Shown here one piece after another: positions 1 through 7,945 of a stretch of 62,289 nucleotides of DNA (positions within the stretch are counted from its first letter, which is position 1; the number at the start of each line of letters is the position of its first letter). Source of the DNA: a virus; IMG/VR virus record IMGVR_UViG_3300006921_003544, positions 1-62,289 of that record. One strand, 5' to 3'. Position numbers and translations under genes: made by a program. The notes beneath the pieces were generated by a model that made no database searches, was not told the DNA's origin, and saw only the letters and a program-made list of their open reading frames with translations.

Positions 1-37
1 CTATATTTCCAATTAAACATAATATAGGAGAAAAGTA

Positions 38-1174
38 ATGGACAAATTACTAAAAGAAGCAATCGCTGATGCTAAAGCTGTTAGAGAAACTGCTATAGCA
101 AACGCAAAACTAGCTCTTGAAGAAGCGTTTACGCCAAAACTTCAATCTATGTTATCTGCAAAAATCCGTGAAGAAGAAGAAGAGGAAGTTGAAGATGTAC
201 CGGTTGAAGAACCAGTAGCTGAACCAGCTTTAGATTCTGAAGAAGAAGGGACTTACGAAGGAGAAGAAATGGAAATGTCTACTGGTGATGAAGAAGGCCA
301 CGAAGATGAAGAAATGGAAACTGCTGAAGAAGAAGAAATGGAAGCTCCAGCAATGGACGCAGCTGAAGAAGAAGGTGAAGAAATGGCACCGGAAATGGAT
401 GCGGCTGAAGAAGAAGAAGCTCCTGCAGACGATATGGAACTTGAAGCAATCATTAGAGAACTTGAAGATGAAATGGGAACTGAAGAAGAAATGGAAGATG
501 AAGAACCAGTAGCAGAACAATCTGATTCATCAGGTGTTGGTAACGGCGACAATAAAGTTGTTGTAGCTGACGGCGATGATGAAGAAAAAGCAGAGACTGA
601 AACTTCACCTGGAAACACCATGGGATCTGAAGACGAAAACATGGACAAGATTTCTGAGAATGCAGAAGAAGGCGAAGAAGAACCAGTTGATCTAGAAGAA
701 ATCATCAAATCATTATCAGAAGACCAGTATACTGCTGGTGTAGATGACGGTGAAGCAGGTGAATCAGTAGAACAACCTGAGTCTCCAGTGGCAGAAGAAA
801 CTAAAAAACTGAAAGAAGCGTATGCTACTATCAGATTTATGAAAGATAAACTTTCTGAAGTTAATTTGCTAAACGCTAAACTATTATTTACAAACAAATT
901 GTTTAGAAATAATGGTCTTGACGAAGGTCAAAAACTAAGAGTGATCGAAACTTTTGATAGAGCGGGATCAGTTAGAGAAGTAAAATTAGTTTACTCTACA
1001 TTAGCTGAATCGCTTAAATACGATGCAAAAGCGACGAAGAAAGTTAAAAAAATTACAGAAGGTTTAGCATCAAAACCTTCAAAATCAACAAAACCTGCTG
1101 CTAAAGCAACACCTCTTAACGAAGGTAATGTAATGGCTGATAGGTTTAAGAAACTAGCTGGATTGATAAAATAA
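38..1174 (+). CDS. 22: Prohead core scaffolding protein (T4 gp22-like)
   Basis: Predicted internal scaffold around which the prohead shell assembles. Identification rests mainly on position directly upstream of the major capsid gene, and on composition. A short N-terminal helix is followed by a long Glu/Asp-rich low-complexity region (about residues 43-235, many GAA/GAT runs), then a basic, helical C-terminal part (about 255-378) ending in Lys-rich sequence. T4 gp22 is also acidic and helical but shorter (about 270 aa), so this one carries an expanded acidic segment. The start follows an ATAGGAG ribosome site at ordinary spacing. Upstream head genes (portal, protease) must lie outside the window. 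Family assignment is likely, not proven by motif. Confidence 0.7.
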   Translation: MDKLLKEAIADAKAVRETAIANAKLALEEAFTPKLQSMLSAKIREEEEEEVEDVPVEEPVAEPALDSEEEGTYEGEEMEMSTGDEEGHEDEEMETAEEEEMEAPAMDAAEEEGEEMAPEMDAAEEEEAPADDMELEAIIRELEDEMGTEEEMEDEEPVAEQSDSSGVGNGDNKVVVADGDDEEKAETETSPGNTMGSEDENMDKISENAEEGEEEPVDLEEIIKSLSEDQYTAGVDDGEAGESVEQPESPVAEETKKLKEAYATIRFMKDKLSEVNLLNAKLLFTNKLFRNNGLDEGQKLRVIETFDRAGSVREVKLVYSTLAESLKYDAKATKKVKKITEGLASKPSKSTKPAAKATPLNEGNVMADRFKKLAGLIK

Positions 1175-1207
1175 TATCAACAGCTATAATTTATTAGGAG
1201 ATAATAT

Positions 1208-2947
1208 ATGAACGTTTCAGGACTAATACAAGATGCTGGTAATACATACAACAAGCAACTTGACAAGACTCGTGCATTAGTAGGAAAATGGGATAAGACC
1301 GGATTATTAGAAGGTATTGACCATGATTATGACAAGCACGGAATGGCCGTTCTTCTAGAAAACCAAGCTCGTCAATTGATTGATGAAGCTTCAACTGGTG
1401 GCAGAGGCACAGGCGCTTCTGGTTACGAGGAATGGTCGGGCGTTGCTCTTCCATTGGTAAGAAGAATTTTTGCCGAAATCGCTGCAAAAGATTTTGTTAG
1501 CGTACAACCAATGAACTTACCATCAGGTCTAGTTTTCTGGTTAGATTTCAAATATGGTGGTTCAGTAGCTGGAGGAGCATTAAATGGTGCCTTCACTTTG
1601 AACGACACAACACAAACTCAAGCGGGTACTTTACATGGTACTACTGACGCTGCTGGTGATCCAACTGGTGGTTTATATGGTGCAGGCTCGTACGGTTTTT
1701 CTATTAACAATATAGCAATTGATGACTTAGGTACAGTAGATGATCAATGTGCAACTGCAGCTGTAACTACAGCTCCACAGTTATTCTCAGGATCTTCTGC
1801 TTTAGCTACTGACGCAGTATTTAACTGGGATTCAGATTTCTCTGCATCTTATCAATCTACACAAGGTGCAACAGGAACTGGTGATGATACTATTAAGGTA
1901 ATTAGAGTATTAGCATCTGATATCACTGATATGGACAAGGAAGGTATAAGAGCATTTGTTCTTAAATCTAACGGTACTGGTGAAATCGCTGCTACTTTCC
2001 CTCAATTTACTAAATTAGTTGCTGCTGACGGTTCAGCTGGAACAACTCACGTACAGTTTGTTGTATCTGGTTCTATAACTGGTGGTGAAACTGACTTAGG
2101 TATTGAATACCACAAAGCTCCAACTGATGTTAACAGAGGTGACTTTGAGCAAGATCAAGCAGGAACTCATGCAAATGCTGAAACTGACTTAGGTATTCCA
2201 GAAATTGATGTACAATTAAGAAGTGAAGCAATCGTTGCTAAGACTAGAAAGCTGAAAGCTGTATGGACTCCTGAGTTCGCACAAGACTTAAACGCTTACC
2301 ACTCTATCGACGCTGAAGCTGAATTAACTTCTATGTTATCTGAGTACGTTTCTATGGAAATTGACTTAGAAATCTTAGACATGTTATTCAGAAATGCTTT
2401 AACTAAAGACTACTGGTCAGCTAAAATTGGTGAAACTTATGATGCTGGAACTTCAACATTCTCAGCAGCTGCTGCAGGACCTGAAGCTTATAATCAAGGT
2501 ACTTGGTTCCAAACTTTAGGTACTAAGATCCAAAAAGTTTCTAATACTATTCACCAAAAAACTATGCGTGGTGGTGCAAACTTCTTAGTTTGTTCTCCAA
2601 AAGTTGCAACTATTCTAGAATCAATTCCAGGATATGCTGCTGATACTGATGGAAACAAATCTGACTTTGCAATGGGTGTTCAAAAAGTTGGTGCTCTTAA
2701 TTCAAGATACCAAGTTTACAAAAACCCTTACATGTTAGAAAACCAAATCTTAATGGGCTTTAGAGGTGGACAATTCTTGGAAACAGGTGCTGTTTATGCT
2801 CCATATGTTCCATTGATTATGACTCCTCTAGTTTACGATCCGAAAAACTTCACTCCAAGAAAAGGTGTGATGACGCGTTATGCGAAAAAGATCGTTAGAC
2901 CAGAATTCTATGGTGTTGTACAGATTAAAGGTTTAGACGCTATTTAA
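1208..2947 (+). CDS. 23: Major capsid protein (T4 gp23-like)
   Basis: Forms the hexameric lattice of the head. The 579-aa product has gp23-family hallmarks: an N-terminal LLENQARQLIDEA segment (about residues 50-62), the region where gp23 proteins are cleaved by the prohead protease, and a C-terminal block with RKGVMTRYAKKIVRPEFYG (about 553-572). The middle (about 110-330) is Gly/Thr/Asp-rich and probably holds the surface insertion domain. It is slightly longer than T4 gp23 (521 aa). A strong AGGAG lies 9 bases before the ATG. A perfect intrinsic terminator follows 30 bases after the stop, so it ends a transcript. gp23 folding in T4 needs a chaperonin, which makes the GroEL-GroES genes of this phage relevant. 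Confidence 0.95.
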   Translation: MNVSGLIQDAGNTYNKQLDKTRALVGKWDKTGLLEGIDHDYDKHGMAVLLENQARQLIDEASTGGRGTGASGYEEWSGVALPLVRRIFAEIAAKDFVSVQPMNLPSGLVFWLDFKYGGSVAGGALNGAFTLNDTTQTQAGTLHGTTDAAGDPTGGLYGAGSYGFSINNIAIDDLGTVDDQCATAAVTTAPQLFSGSSALATDAVFNWDSDFSASYQSTQGATGTGDDTIKVIRVLASDITDMDKEGIRAFVLKSNGTGEIAATFPQFTKLVAADGSAGTTHVQFVVSGSITGGETDLGIEYHKAPTDVNRGDFEQDQAGTHANAETDLGIPEIDVQLRSEAIVAKTRKLKAVWTPEFAQDLNAYHSIDAEAELTSMLSEYVSMEIDLEILDMLFRNALTKDYWSAKIGETYDAGTSTFSAAAAGPEAYNQGTWFQTLGTKIQKVSNTIHQKTMRGGANFLVCSPKVATILESIPGYAADTDGNKSDFAMGVQKVGALNSRYQVYKNPYMLENQILMGFRGGQFLETGAVYAPYVPLIMTPLVYDPKNFTPRKGVMTRYAKKIVRPEFYGVVQIKGLDAI

Positions 2948-2977
2948 TAGTTAACTATTGATAATTGATTTATTAAG

Positions 2978-3005
2978 AGACCCGCCTAGTGCGGGTCTTT
3001 TTTTT
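2978..3005 (+). terminator. Intrinsic terminator after the capsid gene
   Basis: A perfect 8-bp stem AGACCCGC / GCGGGTCT with a 5-base loop (CTAGT) is followed by an uninterrupted run of T residues. It lies 30 bases after the capsid stop codon. It is the most GC-rich short element in the neighbourhood, and it separates the capsid transcript from the PhoH gene. Confidence 0.93.
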
Positions 3006-3026
3006 GCTTGTATATACGTATATTTT

Positions 3027-3037
3027 GATATTTATAC
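3027..3037 (+). promoter_or_regulatory. Putative late promoter box (GATATTTATAC) before phoH
   Basis: One of a set of ATATTTATA boxes placed just upstream of virion genes. It lies right after the capsid terminator, 52 bases before the PhoH start. No convincing -35 element is visible, as in T4-type late promoters. The assignment is inferred from recurrence. Confidence 0.45.
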
Positions 3038-3089
3038 TAAAGGATATATTATCCTTGTAATCCTAAACCCAAATAATAGGAGAGTTCAC

Positions 3090-3767
3090 ATGGCAAAGTA
3101 CAAATTCGCAAACGATCGTCCAAAAAACAACAAAAAAGGTTACAGATTCTTACTATCACTTAACGAAGAACAAAAAAAAGCAAAAGGAGAGATTTACCAC
3201 AACACAATTTCAACAATTATCGGAAAAGCAGGTTCTGGAAAAACATTACTAGCGTGTCAAATTGCACTACATCAATTACTTGAAAAACACATAACAAAAA
3301 TAATAATAACAAGACCAACAGTGTCTAAAGAAGATATGGGACATCTACCTGGAAACATTAAAGAAAAGATGGATCCATGGGTAGCTCCGATATATTCAAA
3401 CATGTATCAGTTATTAAGAAAGGAAAGAATTGATAAAATGATTCAAGATGGGCAAATAGAAATAGTGCCGGTATCGTATATGAGAGGTAGAACATTCTTA
3501 AACAGTTGTGTTATTGTTGATGAATGTCAGAATCTAGATAACCAACAAACCTTCATGATTGTGCAAAGAATCGGTAAAGGAAGTAGAATGATGTTCTGTG
3601 GAGATAGTGATCAGGTGGATTTGAAGCGACAGATGGATAGTGGATTAGCATTCTTGTCAAAAATTACAAATGTAGAAGGATTACATACGATTAAACTGTT
3701 AGAAAATCATAGACACCCAATACTAGATAATTTGATTCCAAAATATACTGAAAAGGGTATATCATAG
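3090..3767 (+). CDS. phoH: PhoH-like P-loop ATPase
   Basis: PhoH-family nucleotide-binding protein, common in marine T4-like phages; its cellular role is unsettled (RNA metabolism or stress has been proposed). Walker A GKAGSGKT is at residues 45-52 and Walker B VIVDECQN at about 140-147, followed by a GDSDQVD sensor-like motif near 170. I chose the ATG at 3090 (225 aa) because it follows AGGAG at proper spacing. The longer reading frame from 2958 would read through the terminator and the putative late promoter. It sits between capsid and neck genes but has no obvious structural function. Confidence 0.88.
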   Translation: MAKYKFANDRPKNNKKGYRFLLSLNEEQKKAKGEIYHNTISTIIGKAGSGKTLLACQIALHQLLEKHITKIIITRPTVSKEDMGHLPGNIKEKMDPWVAPIYSNMYQLLRKERIDKMIQDGQIEIVPVSYMRGRTFLNSCVIVDECQNLDNQQTFMIVQRIGKGSRMMFCGDSDQVDLKRQMDSGLAFLSKITNVEGLHTIKLLENHRHPILDNLIPKYTEKGIS

Positions 3768-3780
3768 ATATTTATATATA
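3767..3780 (+). promoter_or_regulatory. Putative late promoter box (GATATTTATATATA)
   Basis: Same ATATTTATA box as at other structural genes. It overlaps the last base of the phoH stop codon and lies about 30 bases before the neck-protein start. Function is inferred from recurrence only. Confidence 0.42.
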
Positions 3781-3807
3781 CACAAACTAGACTCTAAAGG
3801 GAAGTAT

Positions 3808-4959
3808 ATGGCAACTACAAGAATATGGGATGGAACAGCAACGTTCACTAGTGGATCGAGTACTCCATTCGGTTTATACGATTCAGATAGTGAATTTCAA
3901 ACGGAAGCAGTATCAACAGCAAAATGGTGTTGCAAAAGAATGGGATATCCTATTGTAGATATTGAATTAAATCAAGACGGATTATTTGCATGTTTCGAAG
4001 AAGCAGTATCAGAATATGGAGCGCAGATAAACTTTCTCAATATTAAAGATAATTTACTGCAAATGCGTGGATCATCAACTGGAAATGAATTGTCAGGTAA
4101 TAATATTACACCATCTTTAGCTAGAGTGATTGAATTATCACAAGGATATGGATCTGAAGCAGGTGTGGGTGGAAACATTGATTATTTTAGTGGATCCATT
4201 TCTGTAACAAGTGGTAGTCAAGTATACGATCTTGATGATTCGTCAGTAACAACATACGAATCAGGAACACCTGGAACAGATAGTATTGAAATAAAAAGAG
4301 TATTTCACCAAGAGAGTCCAGCTATATCTAGATTCTTTGACCCATTCATGGGAACAGGACAAGGATCGCAAGCTATGTTAAATCAGTTTGGATTTGGAGG
4401 ATCTGCAGCAACTAGCTTTTTAATGATGCCAATGAATGCAGATTTGTTAAGAATACAAGCAATTGAATTTAACGACCTCATTAGAAAATCAGCATATACG
4501 TTTGAATTGGTAAACAATAAATTGAAAGTATTCCCATCTCCGCAAGAAAACTATACAATGTATTTTCATTACATCAGAACAAGTCAAAGGAAACCAAGTG
4601 TATCAGGAGTTGGTAGTATAAGCGATTTTAGTGACATACCATACAACGCATTAACGTATAGTTCAATAAACGATGCGGGAAAACAGTGGATACGAAAATA
4701 TGCATTAGCTAGTTCAAAAGAATTGCTAGGAACAATTAGAAGTAAATATGGATCCATTCCAATTCCAGGAGCTGAAACCACTTTGGATGGAGATACTCTT
4801 AGGTCTGAAGCTGCGACTGAAAAGTCAGAGTTAATTGTTCAACTTAGAGAAGATTTAGAATTAGCATCAAAACGGAATTTAATGGAACGTGAAAAGGAAA
4901 TATCTGAATTCCAACAAGAACAACTTAACAGAGTTCCATTACATATATACATGGGGTAA
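3808..4959 (+). CDS. Putative neck / head-tail connector protein (gp13-like)
   Basis: First of three genes between capsid and sheath that match T4 genes 13-14-15 in order. The 383-aa product begins with a segment reading KRMGYPIVDIELNQDG then FEEAVSEYGAQINFL (about residues 36-70), which resembles the N-terminal fold of phage head-tail adaptor proteins. A Gly/Ser-rich stretch near 150-205 is followed by a mixed region and a charged helical C-terminus. The start follows AAAGGGAAG. T4 gp13 (309 aa) helps join head and tail. The match is by pattern, length and synteny, so the exact equivalence is tentative. Confidence 0.5.
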   Translation: MATTRIWDGTATFTSGSSTPFGLYDSDSEFQTEAVSTAKWCCKRMGYPIVDIELNQDGLFACFEEAVSEYGAQINFLNIKDNLLQMRGSSTGNELSGNNITPSLARVIELSQGYGSEAGVGGNIDYFSGSISVTSGSQVYDLDDSSVTTYESGTPGTDSIEIKRVFHQESPAISRFFDPFMGTGQGSQAMLNQFGFGGSAATSFLMMPMNADLLRIQAIEFNDLIRKSAYTFELVNNKLKVFPSPQENYTMYFHYIRTSQRKPSVSGVGSISDFSDIPYNALTYSSINDAGKQWIRKYALASSKELLGTIRSKYGSIPIPGAETTLDGDTLRSEAATEKSELIVQLREDLELASKRNLMEREKEISEFQQEQLNRVPLHIYMG

Positions 4960-4962
4960 TTT

Positions 4963-5568
4963 ATGGCTTTATTTGGAGGAGATAGAGATGTAGCACTTGT
5001 ACGCACTCTTAATAGAGAGCTGCTAAATAATATCGTAGATACTACTATCGATATATTCAAGATATCCCTATATGATACTAATACTAATTTATACGGTGAA
5101 TCGTTAAGAAAAATATACAAACCAGGAGTTAGAGTAGCCAGTTTAATCACTCACGAAGACCAAGCATGGTCTTCAGATGAATTCGGACCGGATATGACTC
5201 AAACCGCGATGTTTGCATTTCTAAAATATGAGTTAGAAACGGTAGCTGATGTAGTATTGGAAGTAGGTGATGTAATAGCTTGGGATGAAAAGTATTGGGA
5301 AGTGGATGGTGTAACTGAAAATCAATATTTTATGGGTAAACACGAAAAGACTACAACTGCAAAAGAAGATAGAAACATTGGTGATATGGTAGTAGGAGAT
5401 CCAGAATACGGAACACCGCTACAGATAGGAGGATATCAAGAAGTATTCGGATCTAGTTTATCTATAATAGTTAATACTCACCAATCGAGACGAAGCAAGT
5501 TGAAGATAGAAGAAATACGAAATGGTTTCAATAGAACGACCAAGGGATTGGGGATTAGAGGAATATAA
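4963..5568 (+). CDS. Putative neck protein (gp14-like)
   Basis: A 201-aa protein three bases downstream of the gp13-like gene; its last base is also the first base of the next start codon, indicating tight co-translation. A central segment, EVGDVIAWDEKYWEVDGV then QYFMGK (about residues 101-126), resembles the beta-rich block of T4 gp14 (GDLIYFP...LFEI...YQLG). It is shorter than T4 gp14 (256 aa). The probable role is to complete the neck onto which the finished tail docks. Assignment rests on this weak motif plus position. Confidence 0.5.
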   Translation: MALFGGDRDVALVRTLNRELLNNIVDTTIDIFKISLYDTNTNLYGESLRKIYKPGVRVASLITHEDQAWSSDEFGPDMTQTAMFAFLKYELETVADVVLEVGDVIAWDEKYWEVDGVTENQYFMGKHEKTTTAKEDRNIGDMVVGDPEYGTPLQIGGYQEVFGSSLSIIVNTHQSRRSKLKIEEIRNGFNRTTKGLGIRGI

Positions 5569-7283
5569 TGTCAGATCGAAAGAGAGAAATAAGAGGATCA
5601 GCTATGGGAGCTGTAGTGACGGGAACTGACCCTCTAAATAAGTTAACAGGTGCACCTCAATCTAATATTGCAACTAACCGTGGTGATCAAGTAAAACGGG
5701 ATGATACTGTTAAGAATTATTATCTAGGTCTGTATGATATAGATGAATGTATTCAATATTATTTTGATAATATAATTCAACCGACGGTAGATGATGGCGA
5801 TGAATACGTAAAAGTACCAATGATATACGGATCACCAGAAAGATGGGTATCTGTACAAGAAAATGGATATCTTAGAGATCAACAAGGAAAACTGCAAATA
5901 CCTGCGATTGTTTATAGAAGAACAAGTGTTGCAAAGAATAGAAATTTAAGTAACAAATTAGATGCTAATAACCCACACTTTCACTATACATTTCAAAAAC
6001 AATACAATAATAGAAACAGATATGATAACTTCGCAGTATTAAATGATATAAAACCAAGCACTGAAAATTATAACGTCGTAATACCAGATTTCGTCACATT
6101 AACGTATGAATGTATTATATGGACAGAATATGTAGAGCAAATGAATAAAATAGTTGAATCTATAAACTATGCAGAAGATTCATATTGGGGAGATCCAGAA
6201 AAATTTAAGTTTAGAGCGTTAGTTGAAGATTTCTCATCGGAAACAGAATTAGCAGCAGATGTAGATAGAACAGTCAGAACAGCATTTACCATTAGTATGG
6301 AAGGATACATAATTCCAGATTCTATGAATAAAGCTCTTGCAGATCAAGAAGTAAAAACATTCGGACCAGTACAAACGGTATTTAATACTAGGGCTGTAGT
6401 TGAACAAGGTGGTCAGTTAATTGAAATTGAGGAAAGTCCTCCAACCACAATACCGGAAGAAGTTGTATTCGAGAATAATTATGCAGTAGAATTTGATGGA
6501 GTAGATGATTGTATAAATCTCGGAAATAATGCACTAATAAAACCTACTGATAATCTGACATATTCTATTTGGGCAAAACTGGCAGATTGGAGCGGACTTG
6601 GCCAACATCAGATAGTTGTACCGATAGGATGTGTTTCAACTGGAGGATGGAAGATAGAGCTCAGAGGAAGTTGGGCTCTAGGTGATGCCATCAAAGTTTC
6701 CAGTGATATACGAGTAACGGATACTGGTGCGGGATCAGGCGGATATCTACATACTATAGGTACCCTAGCACTTGACAGTCAATTTGATGTAAACGGATAC
6801 TCCACAGCTTTAGCTGATAGTAATGGATGGCATCACTTTGCTATGAGTTATCAAAAGGCAACAGGAGTGCACGCATTATACATGAATGGAGTACTAATAG
6901 GTCAAGGCCAAGCAGCAGCTGGAGCTGATATATCTTATCTTAATGCATCTGCGCAAGTAATGTTAGGAGGTGATTGGGCTTCTTCTACTTCTGTTGAATC
7001 GCCATTCGCTGGCCAGTTGGATGAAGTTGCTATATGGAATGACGTACTATCTGCAGATGAAATAGAAGCAATCTATAATAATAAAGTTCCATTTGATCTT
7101 ACATCTAATAATGGACTCTATGACAGTAGTGCATCATTACGAGGATATTGGAGAATGGGCGATCCTAGCGGAACCTGGTCTTTCCCAACGATCAAAGATG
7201 TACATACTGCACATCCATCATTTACGACTTACTTTGATGGAACTATGATTAACATGTCAGCAGATGATATTGTAGCAATTTGA
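5568..7283 (+). CDS. 15: Tail completion protein (gp15-like) fused to a LamG-like domain
   Basis: Residues about 45-265 match the gp15 pattern of T4-like phages: KVPMIYGSPERW early, then a TYECIIWTEYVEQMNKI helix-strand block, and FTISMEGYIIP near the end of the domain. T4 gp15 (272 aa) caps the sheath and tube and connects tail to neck. After a short linker, residues about 305-560 form a concanavalin/LamG-like beta-sandwich: AVEFDGVDDCINLG opening, YSIWAKL, WHHFAMSY, ALYMNGVLIG, LDEVAIWNDVLSADEI. LamG domains bind carbohydrate or protein. The fusion doubles the usual gp15 length and would place an adhesive or decoration domain at the neck. The gp15 part is fairly secure; the ligand is unknown. 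Confidence 0.75.
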   Translation: MSDRKREIRGSAMGAVVTGTDPLNKLTGAPQSNIATNRGDQVKRDDTVKNYYLGLYDIDECIQYYFDNIIQPTVDDGDEYVKVPMIYGSPERWVSVQENGYLRDQQGKLQIPAIVYRRTSVAKNRNLSNKLDANNPHFHYTFQKQYNNRNRYDNFAVLNDIKPSTENYNVVIPDFVTLTYECIIWTEYVEQMNKIVESINYAEDSYWGDPEKFKFRALVEDFSSETELAADVDRTVRTAFTISMEGYIIPDSMNKALADQEVKTFGPVQTVFNTRAVVEQGGQLIEIEESPPTTIPEEVVFENNYAVEFDGVDDCINLGNNALIKPTDNLTYSIWAKLADWSGLGQHQIVVPIGCVSTGGWKIELRGSWALGDAIKVSSDIRVTDTGAGSGGYLHTIGTLALDSQFDVNGYSTALADSNGWHHFAMSYQKATGVHALYMNGVLIGQGQAAAGADISYLNASAQVMLGGDWASSTSVESPFAGQLDEVAIWNDVLSADEIEAIYNNKVPFDLTSNNGLYDSSASLRGYWRMGDPSGTWSFPTIKDVHTAHPSFTTYFDGTMINMSADDIVAI

Positions 7284-7291
7284 GATAATAT

Positions 7292-7513
7292 ATGATTTAT
7301 GTAATATATAATATGGCTGATGTAGCAGCAATTGAATTCGATAAAATACAACAAGAAAGCCAAGATACTTTGAGGCTATCAAACGATAAAACTAAAACCG
7401 TTCTTAAATTCAAAGGTGAAATGCCAGATTTTTTATCTGGTCTGCCACAGTACAATCATTCGGATATTTTATCATTGATGAATACCGCAGAATGGACAAC
7501 AAATCCTGAATAA
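7292..7513 (+). CDS. Small hypothetical protein
   Basis: A 73-aa frame between the tail-completion and coiled-coil genes; I do not recognise it. It is acidic, without membrane segments or cysteines, and contains two Lys-rich strand-like stretches. An internal ATG at 7313 would give a more typical N-terminus (MADVAAIEF, 66 aa). Neither start has a good Shine-Dalgarno. Retention of a full-length frame in a gene-dense structural operon argues that it is real. Confidence 0.5.
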   Translation: MIYVIYNMADVAAIEFDKIQQESQDTLRLSNDKTKTVLKFKGEMPDFLSGLPQYNHSDILSLMNTAEWTTNPE

Positions 7514-7536
7514 GATCAGGTGTTTGGTTCAACTGT

Positions 7537-7550
7537 TATATATGTATATA
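7537..7550 (+). promoter_or_regulatory. Palindrome-like AT element TATATATGTATATA
   Basis: Recurring near-palindromic element found here and, in variants, before the gp26-like (11161), reductase (32543) and RHH (48771) genes. It precedes the coiled-coil gene by 30 bases. It could be a promoter or an operator; function is not visible. Confidence 0.3.
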
Positions 7551-7579
7551 CAATAAAACTATAATAAGGGAGTTATAAA

Positions 7580-7861
7580 ATGGCAACAGAAGAAAAAAAG
7601 TTTGATTCAGAAGAATTAGCAAAGATTAAAGATTTACAAACAAAATATCAAACCATCACTGCTAAGATGGGACAATTAGAAGTAGATCGACTATTATTAG
7701 AACAAGCAATGCAAAGATTGGACAATTCAAAAGGTGAATTAACAGCAGAATATGAAGCTACTCAATCTGACGAAAAACAATTCGTTTCAGATCTAAATGG
7801 TAAATATGGTGCAGGTAATGTTAATATCCAAACGGGTGTATTTACTCCAAACGAAGCTTAA
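7580..7861 (+). CDS. Small coiled-coil protein next to the sheath gene
   Basis: A 93-aa protein. Residues about 8-70 are strongly helical with heptad-like spacing (ELAKIKDLQ...LEVDRLLLEQAMQRL), and it ends in a short Gly/Asn turn-rich tail (KYGAGNVNIQTG). Start after AATAAGGGAG. A helical pair of about 60 residues plus a tail would suit an oligomeric structural or scaffolding role. Position just before the sheath gene suggests a virion or tail-assembly part. No family name is supportable. Confidence 0.6.
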   Translation: MATEEKKFDSEELAKIKDLQTKYQTITAKMGQLEVDRLLLEQAMQRLDNSKGELTAEYEATQSDEKQFVSDLNGKYGAGNVNIQTGVFTPNEA

Positions 7862-7886
7862 AATAATATGTTTTGATTTACTTCTG

Positions 7887-7897
7887 CATATTTATAT
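7887..7897 (+). promoter_or_regulatory. Putative late promoter box (CATATTTATAT) before the sheath gene
   Basis: TATTTATA box embedded in a small inverted repeat GCATAT-TT-ATATGC and followed at once by GGTCGACGACC, another inverted repeat. It lies about 50 bases before the sheath start. It is the only late-type box here flanked by palindromes. Confidence 0.42.
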
Positions 7898-7945
7898 GCG
7901 GTCGACGACCTATATAAATTATCGATAATTAGAGGAGTAAAAAAC

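Noticed and set aside
253-897. 214-aa minus-strand frame opposite the scaffold gene
   Set aside because: It is the antisense of GAA/GAT-rich coding sequence, giving an artificial Ser-rich product. It has no ribosome site, and all other genes are on the + strand. The same applies to the 230-520 frame.
2958-3089. Longer N-terminus for the PhoH-like protein
   Set aside because: It would translate through the capsid terminator and the late-type box; the ATG at 3090 has a proper AGGAG and gives a normal PhoH start.
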